Origin: Acidobacteriaceae bacterium
GTDB taxonomy: Bacteria; Acidobacteriota; Terriglobia; Terriglobales; Acidobacteriaceae
Length of the DNA stretch: 64,000 nt
Assembly: GCA_025462885.1 (NCBI GenBank)
Contig: JAOAPN010000014.1
Coordinates: forward strand, 682,001-746,000
Direction of reading: 5' to 3'
Every line of letters starts with the position of its first letter. Position 1 is the stretch's first letter. The notes below the pieces were generated by a model. That model saw only the letters and a list, made by a program, of their open reading frames with translations, ran no database searches and was not told where the DNA came from. Positions 41,914 to 50,748 of the stretch are shown piece after piece. Position numbers and translations under genes: made by a program.

Positions 41914-43332
41914 CTAGTTCTGCTTTGCTCTGGCGGCTCGTTTGGCATCGGCCCAGCCTGGCTTGGTGATCTGACGGCTGCGGCCCAATGCGAGCGCACC
42001 GGCGGGAACATCGTCGGTGATGCAACTGCCGGCGGCAACGTAGGAGCCAGCCTCCAGCGTGACCGGTGCGACCAATGTCGAATCGGAGCCAACGAAGACG
42101 CCGTCGCCGATGGTGGTGAGGTGTTTGTGAACTCCGTCATAGTTGCAGGTGATAGCACCCGCTCCAATGTTGACGCCCGCTCCGATCACCGCGTCGCCGA
42201 GGTAGTTGAGGTGGTTGGCCTTCGATCCCTTGCCCAGCGTGACCTTCTTGGTCTCGACGAAGTTGCCGACGTGCGCGCCTTCGCCGATACGGCTCTCCGG
42301 GCGGAGATGGGCGTAAGGGCCGAGCACCGCTCCGTCGCTGACCTGCGCGTGGTCGAGAATGCAGCCGTTGCGCACCATGACCCCGTCGCCGATGGTGGAG
42401 TTCTGGATCACGGAGTAGGAACGCACACGGCTCTCGACGCCAATCGTCGTTCCGCCCAGCAGTTGAACATAGGGCTCGATGACAGTGTCCGGACCGACCG
42501 TCACCTGGGCATCGATCACGCAGGTCTCAGGCCGGAAGATGGTGACCCCCTGGGCCATCAGGCGCCGTGCCGTTCCCATTCGCATCGCTGCGTCGAGGTG
42601 CATCATTTCGGCAATGGTATTGGCCCCCAGTACTTCGTCGACGCTCTCGGCTTTGACGGCCACCACACGCTTACCGTCCGCTACCAGCATGGCCGCGACG
42701 TCGGTCAGGTAGAACTCGCCGTGGGCGTTGTCGGTGGAGAGAAGATCGAGCTTGGCGAAGAGTTCATGGGTTTCGAAGCAGTAGATGCCGGAGTTGATCT
42801 CGGGCGCTCCGAGCTGTTCAGGCTTGAGGGATTTCTGTTCGACGATGGCCGTCACCTCGGGTCCATCGCTGTTGCGTCGCAAAACGCGGCCATACCCGGT
42901 GGGATCGGCAGGAACCGCGGTAAGGATGGTCATCGCCGCTTTTTCGGCGAGATGCAGGTCGCAGATCGCCGCGATGGTCTCCGGCTTAATCAGCGGAACG
43001 TCGCCGGAGAGGACGAGAAGATGCTTCGGGACCGCTGCTCCCGACATGGCAAAGAATGCCTTGACCATCTGCAACGCATGGCCGGTCCCACGCTGCTCCT
43101 CCTGCATCACGAAGTTGACTCCGGTGGGCGCAACGGCGGCCTTCACCCGGTCTGCCTCGTGGCCTACGATACAGTAAATCTGCTCTGCCGGAACGACAGT
43201 CCTGGCGGCAGCGATGACGTGCAGCAGCAGTGCCTGTCCGCCGATCTCGTGCAGCACCTTCGGACGCTTACTCTTCAGCCGCGTCCCCTTGCCCGCAGCC
43301 ATGATTGCAATTGCAAATCCAGGCTTTTCCAT
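41914..43332 (-). CDS. glmU: Bifunctional UDP-GlcNAc synthase GlmU
   Basis: Acetylates glucosamine-1-phosphate and couples it to UTP to give UDP-N-acetylglucosamine for peptidoglycan and LPS. 472 residues from the ATG at 43330-43332; a frame running 32 codons further upstream has no homology. The uridyltransferase domain (1-230) has AIMAAGKGTRLKSKRPKVLH and later QEEQRGTGHALQ. The C-terminal left-handed beta helix carries hexapeptide repeats (VTVGPDTVIEPYVQ, VESRVRSYSVIQNSTIGDGV) and the acetyltransferase active-site region with NFVETKKVTLGKGSKANHL and NIGAGAITCNYDG. Complete, normal length. It follows the M16 operon on the same strand after a strong hairpin. Confidence 0.96.
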   Translation of the reverse strand: MEKPGFAIAIMAAGKGTRLKSKRPKVLHEIGGQALLLHVIAAARTVVPAEQIYCIVGHEADRVKAAVAPTGVNFVMQEEQRGTGHALQMVKAFFAMSGAAVPKHLLVLSGDVPLIKPETIAAICDLHLAEKAAMTILTAVPADPTGYGRVLRRNSDGPEVTAIVEQKSLKPEQLGAPEINSGIYCFETHELFAKLDLLSTDNAHGEFYLTDVAAMLVADGKRVVAVKAESVDEVLGANTIAEMMHLDAAMRMGTARRLMAQGVTIFRPETCVIDAQVTVGPDTVIEPYVQLLGGTTIGVESRVRSYSVIQNSTIGDGVMVRNGCILDHAQVSDGAVLGPYAHLRPESRIGEGAHVGNFVETKKVTLGKGSKANHLNYLGDAVIGAGVNIGAGAITCNYDGVHKHLTTIGDGVFVGSDSTLVAPVTLEAGSYVAAGSCITDDVPAGALALGRSRQITKPGWADAKRAARAKQN

Positions 43333-43399
43333 GGTCGCTATCTTCTCATGCCGGGCACGGCAGGGGCACTCCCACGATGGTGGGGGCTCGTTAAAGAAC

Positions 43400-43426
43400 G
43401 AGGGCGGGGAATCGATCCCCGCCCTC
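43400..43426 (-). terminator. Strong hairpin after the M16 operon
   Basis: GAGGGCGGGG and CCCCGCCCTC form a 10-base GC stem with a 7-base loop, in the gap between the second M16 gene and glmU. On the minus strand it is followed by GTTCTTT, a short U-rich tail. Fits a rho-independent terminator. Confidence 0.7.
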
Positions 43427-43437
43427 ATTGGCTATGG

Positions 43438-44937
43438 CTATTTCTTTGGTTTACCGGGTGGCGGCGGGATGGTGATATCCAGCGCCGTCACCTTGCCGAG
43501 CTTCGACAGCGGCGGCGTCAGCTCTGCTTCGTTGCCAACCACGACGATGGCCAGCTTCGACGTGTCGATGTACTTCTCGGCCACCCGCGAGACATCGGCT
43601 GCGGTCACCTTCTCGATGCCGGTCTTGTACTTTTCGAGGAAGTCCGTCGGATAGCCATAGAACGCCAGCGTTACCTGTTCGTTCAGGGTCTTGTCTCGCG
43701 AATCGTAGTTGAAGATGAAGGAGTTGAGCACCTGCTCCTTGGCCTTACGAAGCTCGTCTGGAGTTGGCGGATCGGTCTTGAGCCGCGCAATCTCATCGAG
43801 CATCGCCTGCGTCGCGGCGACCGTGCTTGCGCTCTTGGTTCCCGCGCCAACTCGGAACATCCCCGGGTGATCGTAAGAAGCTCCGTAGCTTCCTCCAACG
43901 CTGTAGGCGAGGCCAAGTTTGGTGCGTACACTCTGCATGACGCGGGAGCCGAAGCCACCCGAGAAGATCTCGTTCATGACATTGAGGGCGTAGTAGTCCG
44001 GGTTGCCGCGCTCCGTACCCAGGCCGACGATGAAGACGTTCGACTGATTGATATCGCTCTTATTGACGAAGTAGACGCCCGGGGTTGGGCCGGGGAAGTC
44101 CATCTTCGCCGTCGTCACGACGGCGCCCTGTGCCAGCGGTTCAAATGCCTTGCGGAGGGTCGCTTCCATGGTCGCGCCATCGAAGTCGCCCGAGACCGCG
44201 ACGATCATGTTGTTCGGAACGACAGTGCGATCGTGCCAGGCCTTCAGATCGTCGACCGTTACCGCCTCGACCGTCGCGTACTCGGTGCGGCGGGCATAGG
44301 GGCTTGTCTTGCCGTAGACCACAAGCGACGCCTCGCGGGCTGCGATACCGCTCGCATCGTCGTTGCGCCGGGCAATTCCTGCTTCCATCTGACGTTTCGC
44401 AAGCTGCAGCTTGTCCTTGCTGAAGTCAGGATGCAGCAGCAGATCCATCGCTGTCGTGAAGACACTACTGAAGTCGCCCTTCAAGCTATTCCAGCCAAGG
44501 GAGGTACTGGCAATTCCCCCGCTCGTCTCAAGACTCGCGGCCTTGGCCTCCAGTCGGTCGTCGAGCACATCGCCGTTTGCTCCAGCCGTTCCACTGGTAC
44601 GCCATGTCTGCCCATACAGACTGATCAACCCGACCTTGTCCGCGGGTTCATCCCGGCTCCCGCCTCGAATCAGGATCGTGCCACTGATGAAAGGGAGTTC
44701 GTGATCCTCCTGAAGGAAGATGACAAGACCATTCGCGAGTTCAATGCGACGCGGTTGGACCGGCTTGAAAGCGTGGAGTGGCGGCATGGTGATTTTCTTC
44801 CACGGTTGTCCTGCCACCGGCTTAACAGCGGAGGCCGCAGGTGCCGCAGCGGGTTTCGTCGTCTGCGCGTAGGAGAAGGAACTGGAGAAGATTAAACCCA
44901 GGACAACAACACCAAATCTGTTCACAGAAATCTTCAC
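43438..44937 (-). CDS. M16-family peptidase-like, non-catalytic partner
   Basis: A 499-residue exported M16 protein (signal peptide about 1-24). It keeps the four-domain M16 fold, including the C-terminal R/Y pair (FGSRVMQSVRTKLGLAYSVGGSYG). Where the zinc motif HxxEH should be it reads LISLYGQTW: no His, no Glu. So it cannot bind the catalytic zinc. In bacteria and mitochondria such proteins pair with an active M16 subunit and help capture substrate. The gene starts with GTG at 44935-44937, overlapping the stop of the upstream active M16 gene by four bases (GTGA), so the two are made together and most likely form a heterodimer. Confidence 0.9.
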   Translation of the reverse strand: MKISVNRFGVVVLGLIFSSSFSYAQTTKPAAAPAASAVKPVAGQPWKKITMPPLHAFKPVQPRRIELANGLVIFLQEDHELPFISGTILIRGGSRDEPADKVGLISLYGQTWRTSGTAGANGDVLDDRLEAKAASLETSGGIASTSLGWNSLKGDFSSVFTTAMDLLLHPDFSKDKLQLAKRQMEAGIARRNDDASGIAAREASLVVYGKTSPYARRTEYATVEAVTVDDLKAWHDRTVVPNNMIVAVSGDFDGATMEATLRKAFEPLAQGAVVTTAKMDFPGPTPGVYFVNKSDINQSNVFIVGLGTERGNPDYYALNVMNEIFSGGFGSRVMQSVRTKLGLAYSVGGSYGASYDHPGMFRVGAGTKSASTVAATQAMLDEIARLKTDPPTPDELRKAKEQVLNSFIFNYDSRDKTLNEQVTLAFYGYPTDFLEKYKTGIEKVTAADVSRVAEKYIDTSKLAIVVVGNEAELTPPLSKLGKVTALDITIPPPPGKPKK

Positions 44938-46481
44938 TCAGCACCCCCAGCGCTCTTCGCCGTCTTCGTCGCCTTGGTTGGCCCATCGGCAAATTCAATG
45001 CGCGCGCTCGTCCGGTTGCTGGCCACAAAGATCTGGTTCGCAACGCGGCGGACGTCAGCGCGAGTCACGGCATCGACCTTCTTCAACTGATTGAATAACT
45101 CACGCCAGTCGCCAAAACGCGTCTGGTACTCGGCAAGTTGATGCGCTAGGCCTTCGTTGTCCGCGAGACCTCGGAGCAGGTCGGCCTTGGTGCGGGTCTT
45201 ATAGCGGGCAAGCTCTTCGTCGGTAATGTCTTCCGTCTTCAACCGTTCGAGTTCCTTCTGGATCGCAACCCGCATCTCTTCCGGCGTGTGATCGGGCAAC
45301 GGAACGGCGTAAAAGGCAAACAACCCCGGATACTTGTTTCCAGGGAACCCGCTGAAGCCCTCTGCCGCCGCGGCAATACGCTGGTCCCGAACGAGGCTAC
45401 GATAGAGCCGAGCTGTGCGCCCGTTGGAAAAAATATCCGTGATCGCGTCATAGACCGCGTCGTCGGGATCACGATAGTCCGGCCGATGATAGCCCTCGAT
45501 ATAGAAGGGCTGGGTCTGTTCGGTGATGACCACGGACTTCTCTGCAAATTGCTTCGGCTCGATCGTAGTCATCGGCTCCGGCTTCGGGCCGGACGGGATG
45601 GCTGAGAAGTACTTCGTGAGCAGCGGCATCGTCTCGCTTGCCTTCACGTCGCCGACCACGGCGACTACGATGTTCGCGGGTACATAAAACTTCTTGTGGA
45701 ACGCCTCGGCCTCGGTCGCAGTGACCTGGCTGATCTCGCTCTCCCAGCCGACGCCGCTACGACCGTAAGGGTGTGCCACGTAGGCAGTGGCGAGGAACTG
45801 TTCCACCATGCGGCCGGTCGGGGAGGAGTCGATGCGCATGCGCCGTTCTTCCTGCACCACGTCGCGCTCCTTGTAAAACTCGCGCTCCACGGGATGACCG
45901 ATGCGGCCGCTCTCCAGGTAAGCCCAAAGCTCAAGGCGATTCGACGGCATGCTCCAGAAATATTGGGTCGAATCCTCACCGGTCGAGGCGTTCAGGTTTA
46001 CGGCGCCATTCTGCTCAGCGATCTCGGAGAATTGATTCGGGACAACGAATTTGCCGGCTGCATCAACCGCATCATCGAAAGCCTTCTTCAGCGACTCCAG
46101 CTTGGCCGGATCTTTCCCAACCAGCCGCCGCTGTTCCGCATCGTAGGCCGCGTAAGCGACCTCTACCTTGGCGAGAGCTACCTTCTCGGCCAGATAGTTC
46201 GTCGTCCCAATCTCGTTCGTTCCCTTGAAGGCCATGTGCTCGAACATGTGCGCCAGGCCGTTTGCACCCTGCGGATCGTCTGCCGAGCCGCCATCCACCA
46301 GCGTGTAGAAGCTGAAGACAGGAGCCTCGGGACGCTCACACACGATCAGCGTCAGCCCGTTCGGCAGGACCTTCACCGTCGTCCGCTTCTCGAAACTCGC
46401 CAGGTCCTGCGCCGGAACCGAAAGGGTGGCCAGGCCCAGACCAAGGCCCAGCAGACAGGGAACTACACGTAAGAACCGCAA
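44934..46481 (-). CDS. M16-family zinc peptidase, catalytic
   Basis: A 515-residue exported insulinase/processing-peptidase type protease. I prefer the TTG start at 46479-46481: it follows GGAGG by eight bases and gives a signal peptide (RFLRVVPCLLGLGLGLATLS). The in-frame longer version lacks both. The inverted zinc motif is HMFEH in GLAHMFEHMAFKGTNE, with the distal Glu in VVQEERRMR; the R/Y pair region of the C-terminal half is present. Cleaves peptides in the periplasm. The partner gene overlaps by four bases downstream. Divergent from fadN across about 217 bases that contain a FadR-like operator. Confidence 0.9.
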   Translation of the reverse strand: MRFLRVVPCLLGLGLGLATLSVPAQDLASFEKRTTVKVLPNGLTLIVCERPEAPVFSFYTLVDGGSADDPQGANGLAHMFEHMAFKGTNEIGTTNYLAEKVALAKVEVAYAAYDAEQRRLVGKDPAKLESLKKAFDDAVDAAGKFVVPNQFSEIAEQNGAVNLNASTGEDSTQYFWSMPSNRLELWAYLESGRIGHPVEREFYKERDVVQEERRMRIDSSPTGRMVEQFLATAYVAHPYGRSGVGWESEISQVTATEAEAFHKKFYVPANIVVAVVGDVKASETMPLLTKYFSAIPSGPKPEPMTTIEPKQFAEKSVVITEQTQPFYIEGYHRPDYRDPDDAVYDAITDIFSNGRTARLYRSLVRDQRIAAAAEGFSGFPGNKYPGLFAFYAVPLPDHTPEEMRVAIQKELERLKTEDITDEELARYKTRTKADLLRGLADNEGLAHQLAEYQTRFGDWRELFNQLKKVDAVTRADVRRVANQIFVASNRTSARIEFADGPTKATKTAKSAGGAE

Positions 46482-46630
46482 ATCGACATACCTCCGCAAC
46501 AGAGCCTTAAGAATAACGGATTCCTCCGGAATTCTGTTGAGGTGAGGTGATGGTATGAAGGTCGAGGGAGGTGTCAGCCAACGGATTCGGGCGAGACCAA
46601 GGCGAGTGAAACCTTTCATCGAAGCTTTAC

Positions 46631-46660
46631 TTGACGAACTGAATGGTCATTCAGTAGGCT
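46631..46660 (+). promoter_or_regulatory. fad promoter with FadR-like palindrome
   Basis: A -35-like TTGACG (46631-46636) and a -10-like TAGGCT (46655-46660) at 18-base spacing flank CTGAATGGTCATTCAG (46639-46654), two 7-base arms with a 2-base spacer. The TGAATG/CATTCA arms resemble the operator of TetR-type FadR from Bacillus and related species, which represses fatty-acid degradation genes and is released by acyl-CoA. Its place between the boxes would block RNA polymerase. No TetR gene is in the window. Confidence 0.6.
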
Positions 46661-46698
46661 TATCGCGTTCGGGCTTCCTGCCCGCCGGAGCCCGCCTC

Positions 46699-49158
46699 AT
46701 GCCCTCCAGCTCGTCCTTTCCCTCGTCGCGACAGATCCGTAAGGTTGCCGTGCTCGGTGCAGGGACGATGGGATCACGCATCGCCGCGCACGTTGCAAAC
46801 GCCGGACTTCCCGTTATCCTGCTGGATATCGTCCCACCCGGCGTCGGCCCGGAGGCGAGTAAGGCGGAGCGGAACAAGTTCGTCCTGAGCGCTCTGGATG
46901 GGCTGAAGAAGTCGAAACCCGCTGCCTTCTATGCTCCTGATTCCGCACGGCTCCTCACCCTGGGCAACTTCGACGACGACCTCGCCCTGATCGCCGACTG
47001 CGACTGGATCATCGAGGTGGTCGCGGAAGATCTTGCCATCAAGCACGCTCTTCTCGCCAGGGTTCTGCAGCACCGGCATCCCGGGGCGATCCTGACCAGC
47101 AATACCAGCGGAATTCCCATCGCGGCGATCGCTGCCGGACTCTCGGAGGAGGCTCAGGCTCACTTCTTCGGAACACATTTTTTCAACCCGCCGCGCTACA
47201 TGCGATTGCTGGAGATCATTCCAACGCCGCAGACGGACCCCGCAGACATTGCCGCCATCGCACAATTCTGCGATCTTCGGCTCGGCAAGGCAATCGTCCG
47301 GTCCCACGACACGCCGAACTTCATTGCGAATCGAATCGGCACCTTCAGCATGATGAATGCCGTGCGATTGATGATGGCGCAAGGACTCAGCGTGGAAGAG
47401 GTCGATGCGCTCACCGGTTCCGCGCTCGGCTGGCCCAAGACCGGAACCTTCCGTCTCGCCGATATGGTTGGGATCGACGTGCTCGCCCATGTATCCACCA
47501 ACTTTTCCGCCCAGGCCGAAAGCATCAAGGACGAACGCGCTGAGGTGAAGCTGCCCGACTTCATCCGCCACATGCTGGAGAAAAAGTGGCTGGGAGATAA
47601 GGCGAAGCAGGGCTTCTATAAGAAGGAAGGAAAAGACGAGCAGGGACGAGACCTTCGCCATGTGCTCGACTGGCAGACTCTCGACTACAACTCCAGTGTG
47701 CGGCCTAAATTTCCTGCGCTGGAGATGGCGAAAAATATTGAGTCGACCGCCACGCGGATTCCGCAACTTCTCCACGCCGACCCGCGCAGCGATAAGGCTG
47801 CGGCCTTCTATTGGCCTCTGCTGACAGAACTCTTCACCTATGCAGCCAACCGCGTTCCCGAGATAGCCGACAGCATTGTCGAGATCGATACTGCGATGAA
47901 GACCGGCTTCAATTGGGAGCTAGGCCCATTCGAGATGATGGATGCCGCAGGCGTACGCGCCACCACTGAAAAGATGCGTGCCGCCGGTGCTCCCATAGCT
48001 AGCAACGTCGAAAAGCTGCTCGCGGCAGGGGAGAGTTGGTATAAAGACGACCCTGCAACTCCTTCCGGCCGGCAGTACTTCGATCCTGTCAGCAGCACCT
48101 ATAAGCCGGTCGCTGTAGCCAAAGGCATCTCCTCGCTGACGATTCTCAAAAAGGCCCGGGGCGTCGTGAAGAAGAACACCGGAGCATCGGTCATCGATCT
48201 CGGAGACGGCGTCGCCGCCATTGAGCTGCACTCCAAGATGAACGCGCTGGGCGAGGACATCGTCAGCCTCATTACCCAGACCCTGAAGCCAACGAGCGAG
48301 CAGGTCGTTAACTTCGAAGCCTTCGTCATCACAGGTGACTCCGGAAACTTCTCCGTCGGCGCAAACCTCATGCAACTACTACTAGCCATTCAGGATGAAG
48401 AGTGGGATGACGTCGACCTGATGGTGCGTGGCTTCCAGAACATGACGCAGGCCATCAAGTTCTGTCCCCGGCCGGTCGTGGTCGCTCCCTATGGGATGTG
48501 CCTCGGCGGCGGTGTTGAGATCGCGCTCCATGCTGCGGCCCGGCAGCCTCACGCAGAGCTCTACATGGGACTCGTCGAAGCCGGAGTAGGCCTGATTCCC
48601 GGTGGCGGCGGCTGTAAAGAGATGGTGCTACGCGCCATCGAGGCTGGCTCCAGCATTCGTCCCGACGCACGCGGGGAAGGGGTCGAAATCTTCGAAGCCC
48701 TCAAGAAGTCTTTCGAGACCCTCGCTATGGCTAAGGTCTCCACCTCCGCGGCTGAAGCCCGCTCCTTCGGCTTCCTTCGAGCTTCAGACGCTATCACCAT
48801 GAACCGCGAGCGGCTCTTGCTCGACGCGAAGCACAAGGCTCGCGATCTCGCAGACGGAGGCTATTCCGCTCCTATGCCCCGTGCCGACATTCCCGCACCC
48901 GGCGAGTCTGTCCTCGCGACGCTCAAGCTCTCCGTCTGGACGATGCGCGAAGGCCAGTACATCTCCGACCACGATGCGAAGATCGCCAACTGGATCGCCC
49001 ATGCCTTGAGCGGAGGCAAGGTCGCTCCCGGCACCCTCGTGAGCGAACAGTATCTTCTGGACCTCGAGCGCGAGGCATTTCTATCGCTCTGCGGCGAGAA
49101 GAAGACCCAGGAGCGCATCGCCTTCACTCTGAAAACCGGCAAGCCACTGAGGAACTAG
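46699..49158 (+). CDS. fadN: 3-hydroxyacyl-CoA dehydrogenase/enoyl-CoA hydratase
   Basis: The two central steps of fatty-acid beta-oxidation in one chain, 819 residues. The start ATG at 46699 follows a GGAG; 48 upstream codons are open but unused. The N-terminal dehydrogenase has the NAD loop VAVLGAGTMGSRIAAHVANAG (one of two GxGxxG-type motifs) and the C-terminal dehydrogenase regions. The crotonase domain follows (about 500-730), with SGNFSVGANL, YGMCLGGGVEIALHA and VEAGVGLIPGGGGCKEM for oxyanion binding. Dehydrogenase-first order is that of Bacillus FadN, not of E. coli FadB. Next genes are thiolase and acyl-CoA dehydrogenase: fadN-fadA-fadE. Confidence 0.9.
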   Translation: MPSSSSFPSSRQIRKVAVLGAGTMGSRIAAHVANAGLPVILLDIVPPGVGPEASKAERNKFVLSALDGLKKSKPAAFYAPDSARLLTLGNFDDDLALIADCDWIIEVVAEDLAIKHALLARVLQHRHPGAILTSNTSGIPIAAIAAGLSEEAQAHFFGTHFFNPPRYMRLLEIIPTPQTDPADIAAIAQFCDLRLGKAIVRSHDTPNFIANRIGTFSMMNAVRLMMAQGLSVEEVDALTGSALGWPKTGTFRLADMVGIDVLAHVSTNFSAQAESIKDERAEVKLPDFIRHMLEKKWLGDKAKQGFYKKEGKDEQGRDLRHVLDWQTLDYNSSVRPKFPALEMAKNIESTATRIPQLLHADPRSDKAAAFYWPLLTELFTYAANRVPEIADSIVEIDTAMKTGFNWELGPFEMMDAAGVRATTEKMRAAGAPIASNVEKLLAAGESWYKDDPATPSGRQYFDPVSSTYKPVAVAKGISSLTILKKARGVVKKNTGASVIDLGDGVAAIELHSKMNALGEDIVSLITQTLKPTSEQVVNFEAFVITGDSGNFSVGANLMQLLLAIQDEEWDDVDLMVRGFQNMTQAIKFCPRPVVVAPYGMCLGGGVEIALHAAARQPHAELYMGLVEAGVGLIPGGGGCKEMVLRAIEAGSSIRPDARGEGVEIFEALKKSFETLAMAKVSTSAAEARSFGFLRASDAITMNRERLLLDAKHKARDLADGGYSAPMPRADIPAPGESVLATLKLSVWTMREGQYISDHDAKIANWIAHALSGGKVAPGTLVSEQYLLDLEREAFLSLCGEKKTQERIAFTLKTGKPLRN

Positions 49159-49224
49159 AATTCTTAATCTTATGAGGGAGTTCCTGACGTTTGAGAGAGT
49201 TTTTGACGTTGTTTGTTTTACGTC

Positions 49225-49257
49225 GTCATTCTGAGCGAAGCGAAGGACCCCTGTATT
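49225..49257 (+). repeat. Dispersed intergenic repeat unit
   Basis: The sequence GTCATTCTGAGCGAAGCGAA, then GGACCCC, is a short motif I recall as recurring between genes in several acidobacterial and other genomes. One copy here, between fadN and fadA. No second copy in the window. It also contains near-repeats GAGCGAA-GCGAA. Function unknown. Confidence 0.35.
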
Positions 49258-49322
49258 CTGTCTTTTCCGTTGCTTGTTCTTGTCTTTAGATCGGACGTCT
49301 TCACCGCACCACCGAGGCTTCC

Positions 49323-50507
49323 ATGAACGAAGTAGTCATCACCTCCGCAGTTCGAACCGCCATCGGTAAAGCGCCGCGCGGCACGCTCCGCACCACGCGT
49401 CCCGACGATCTGGCCGCGATTGCGATCAGTGGAGCTCTAGCCCGCATCCCGCAGCTCGACAAATCCGAGATCGAAGACGTCATCCTCGGTTGCGCGATGC
49501 CTGAGGCAGAGCAGGGAATGAACGTCGCCCGTGTTGCCAGCTTCCGCGCCGGTCTGCCCATCACTGCATCTGCCATGACCATCAACCGCTACTGCGCCTC
49601 CGGCCTCCAATCCATCGCCCTGGCGGCAGATCGCATTCGCGGCGGCGGGGCCGAGGTGATCCTCGCCGGGGGCGTGGAGTCCATGTCGTACGTCCCATTT
49701 GGCGGCAACAAGATCTCGGTCAACCCGTGGCTGGTCGAAAACTATCCCGGCAGCTATATGTCGATGGGCCTCACCGCCGAGCGCGTCGCTGCCCACTACG
49801 GCATCACCCGCGAGCAGCAAGACCAGTTCTCCTACGACTCCCACCAGAAGGCGCTGGCCGCGATCGCTGCAGGCAAGTTCGAGGACGAGATCGTTGCGGT
49901 CCCGGTAGCCGGAACGACCTTCAACGTAAAAGGGAAGGCGACATCAACCGAGACCATCTTCAAGCAGGACGAAGGCCCCCGCTCCGATACCTCTCTCGAA
50001 GCCCTTTCAAAACTCAAGGCCGTCTTCCACGCCAAAGGCACCGTCACCGCCGGTAACTCCTCCCAGACCTCCGACGGTGCCGCCGCCGCCGTCGTCATGT
50101 CCGCCAGCCGAGCCACCGCCCTCGGCATCCCCGCCATGGCCCGCTTCGTCGCCTTCGCCTACGCTGGATGCGACCCCGAAGAGATGGGCATCGGCCCCAT
50201 TCACGCCATCCCCAAAGTTCTCAAACTCGCTGGCCTCACCCTCGACCAGATCGGCCTCTTCGAACTCAACGAGGCCTTCGCCGCCCAGTCTCTCGCCGTG
50301 CTCAAAGTTCTTGGCATCGACCCTGCAAAGGTCAACGTCAACGGCGGAGCCATTGCCCTTGGCCACCCCCTCGGCTGCACCGGAGCCAAACTCACCGCCA
50401 CCCTCCTCCGCGAGATGCCCCGCCGCAAAGCGAAGTACGGCATGGTAACAATGTGCGTAGGCGGTGGCATGGGTGCCGCCGGAATCTTCGAGGTCTCAAA
50501 TATATGA
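49323..50507 (+). CDS. fadA: Acetyl-CoA acyltransferase (thiolase)
   Basis: Final step of beta-oxidation: cleaves 3-ketoacyl-CoA with CoA to acetyl-CoA. 394 residues. The nucleophilic Cys is C91 in INRYCASGLQS; the His in GGAIALGHPLGCTGAKL and the general-base Cys in VTMCVGGGMG complete the active site. Normal thiolase II length. The ATG at 49323 is the only plausible start. It overlaps the small downstream gene by four bases (ATGA) and lies 165 bases after fadN. Confidence 0.95.
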   Translation: MNEVVITSAVRTAIGKAPRGTLRTTRPDDLAAIAISGALARIPQLDKSEIEDVILGCAMPEAEQGMNVARVASFRAGLPITASAMTINRYCASGLQSIALAADRIRGGGAEVILAGGVESMSYVPFGGNKISVNPWLVENYPGSYMSMGLTAERVAAHYGITREQQDQFSYDSHQKALAAIAAGKFEDEIVAVPVAGTTFNVKGKATSTETIFKQDEGPRSDTSLEALSKLKAVFHAKGTVTAGNSSQTSDGAAAAVVMSASRATALGIPAMARFVAFAYAGCDPEEMGIGPIHAIPKVLKLAGLTLDQIGLFELNEAFAAQSLAVLKVLGIDPAKVNVNGGAIALGHPLGCTGAKLTATLLREMPRRKAKYGMVTMCVGGGMGAAGIFEVSNI

Positions 50508-50713
50508 CGCAAGCTATGGCAGATATCAAGTTGGCAGTTACGATGCGCAAATTTGCTGAAGCAATCAATATGCAAGGTCCGACTACAAATTTAGGATTCA
50601 TCTGCCCAGAGTGTAACGAAAAGCTCAGCGTACATATCGGTGGGGTACAAGGAGACCATTTTGAACATCTGCCAGGTGAGAAGGCTTGTTCGTTGATAGA
50701 CAAGAAAATTTAG
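50504..50713 (+). CDS. Small zinc-ribbon-like protein in the fad operon
   Basis: A 69-residue open frame whose ATG overlaps the fadA stop by four bases and which ends 35 bases before fadE. It has a CPEC pair (FICPECNEKLSVH), then DHFEHL and a lone later Cys, with His residues near; the pattern CPEC-x-HFEH resembles short zinc-ribbon segments such as the N-terminus of CoiA. Codon use is much more AT-rich than in the GC-rich neighbours, suggesting either recent acquisition or a different constraint. No known beta-oxidation gene of this size exists. It may be a regulatory or RNA-binding mini-protein; function is unknown. No independent ribosome site is clear; translational coupling to fadA is likely. 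Confidence 0.65.
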   Translation: MTQAMADIKLAVTMRKFAEAINMQGPTTNLGFICPECNEKLSVHIGGVQGDHFEHLPGEKACSLIDKKI

Positions 50714-50748
50714 ACATCATTTAGTTAGAAAACTATCGAGGTAACACC

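Noticed and set aside
41902..44895. A 997-codon open frame on the plus strand
   Set aside because: It is antisense to glmU and the M16 gene, both with clear family motifs; the composition is that of a GC-rich shadow frame.
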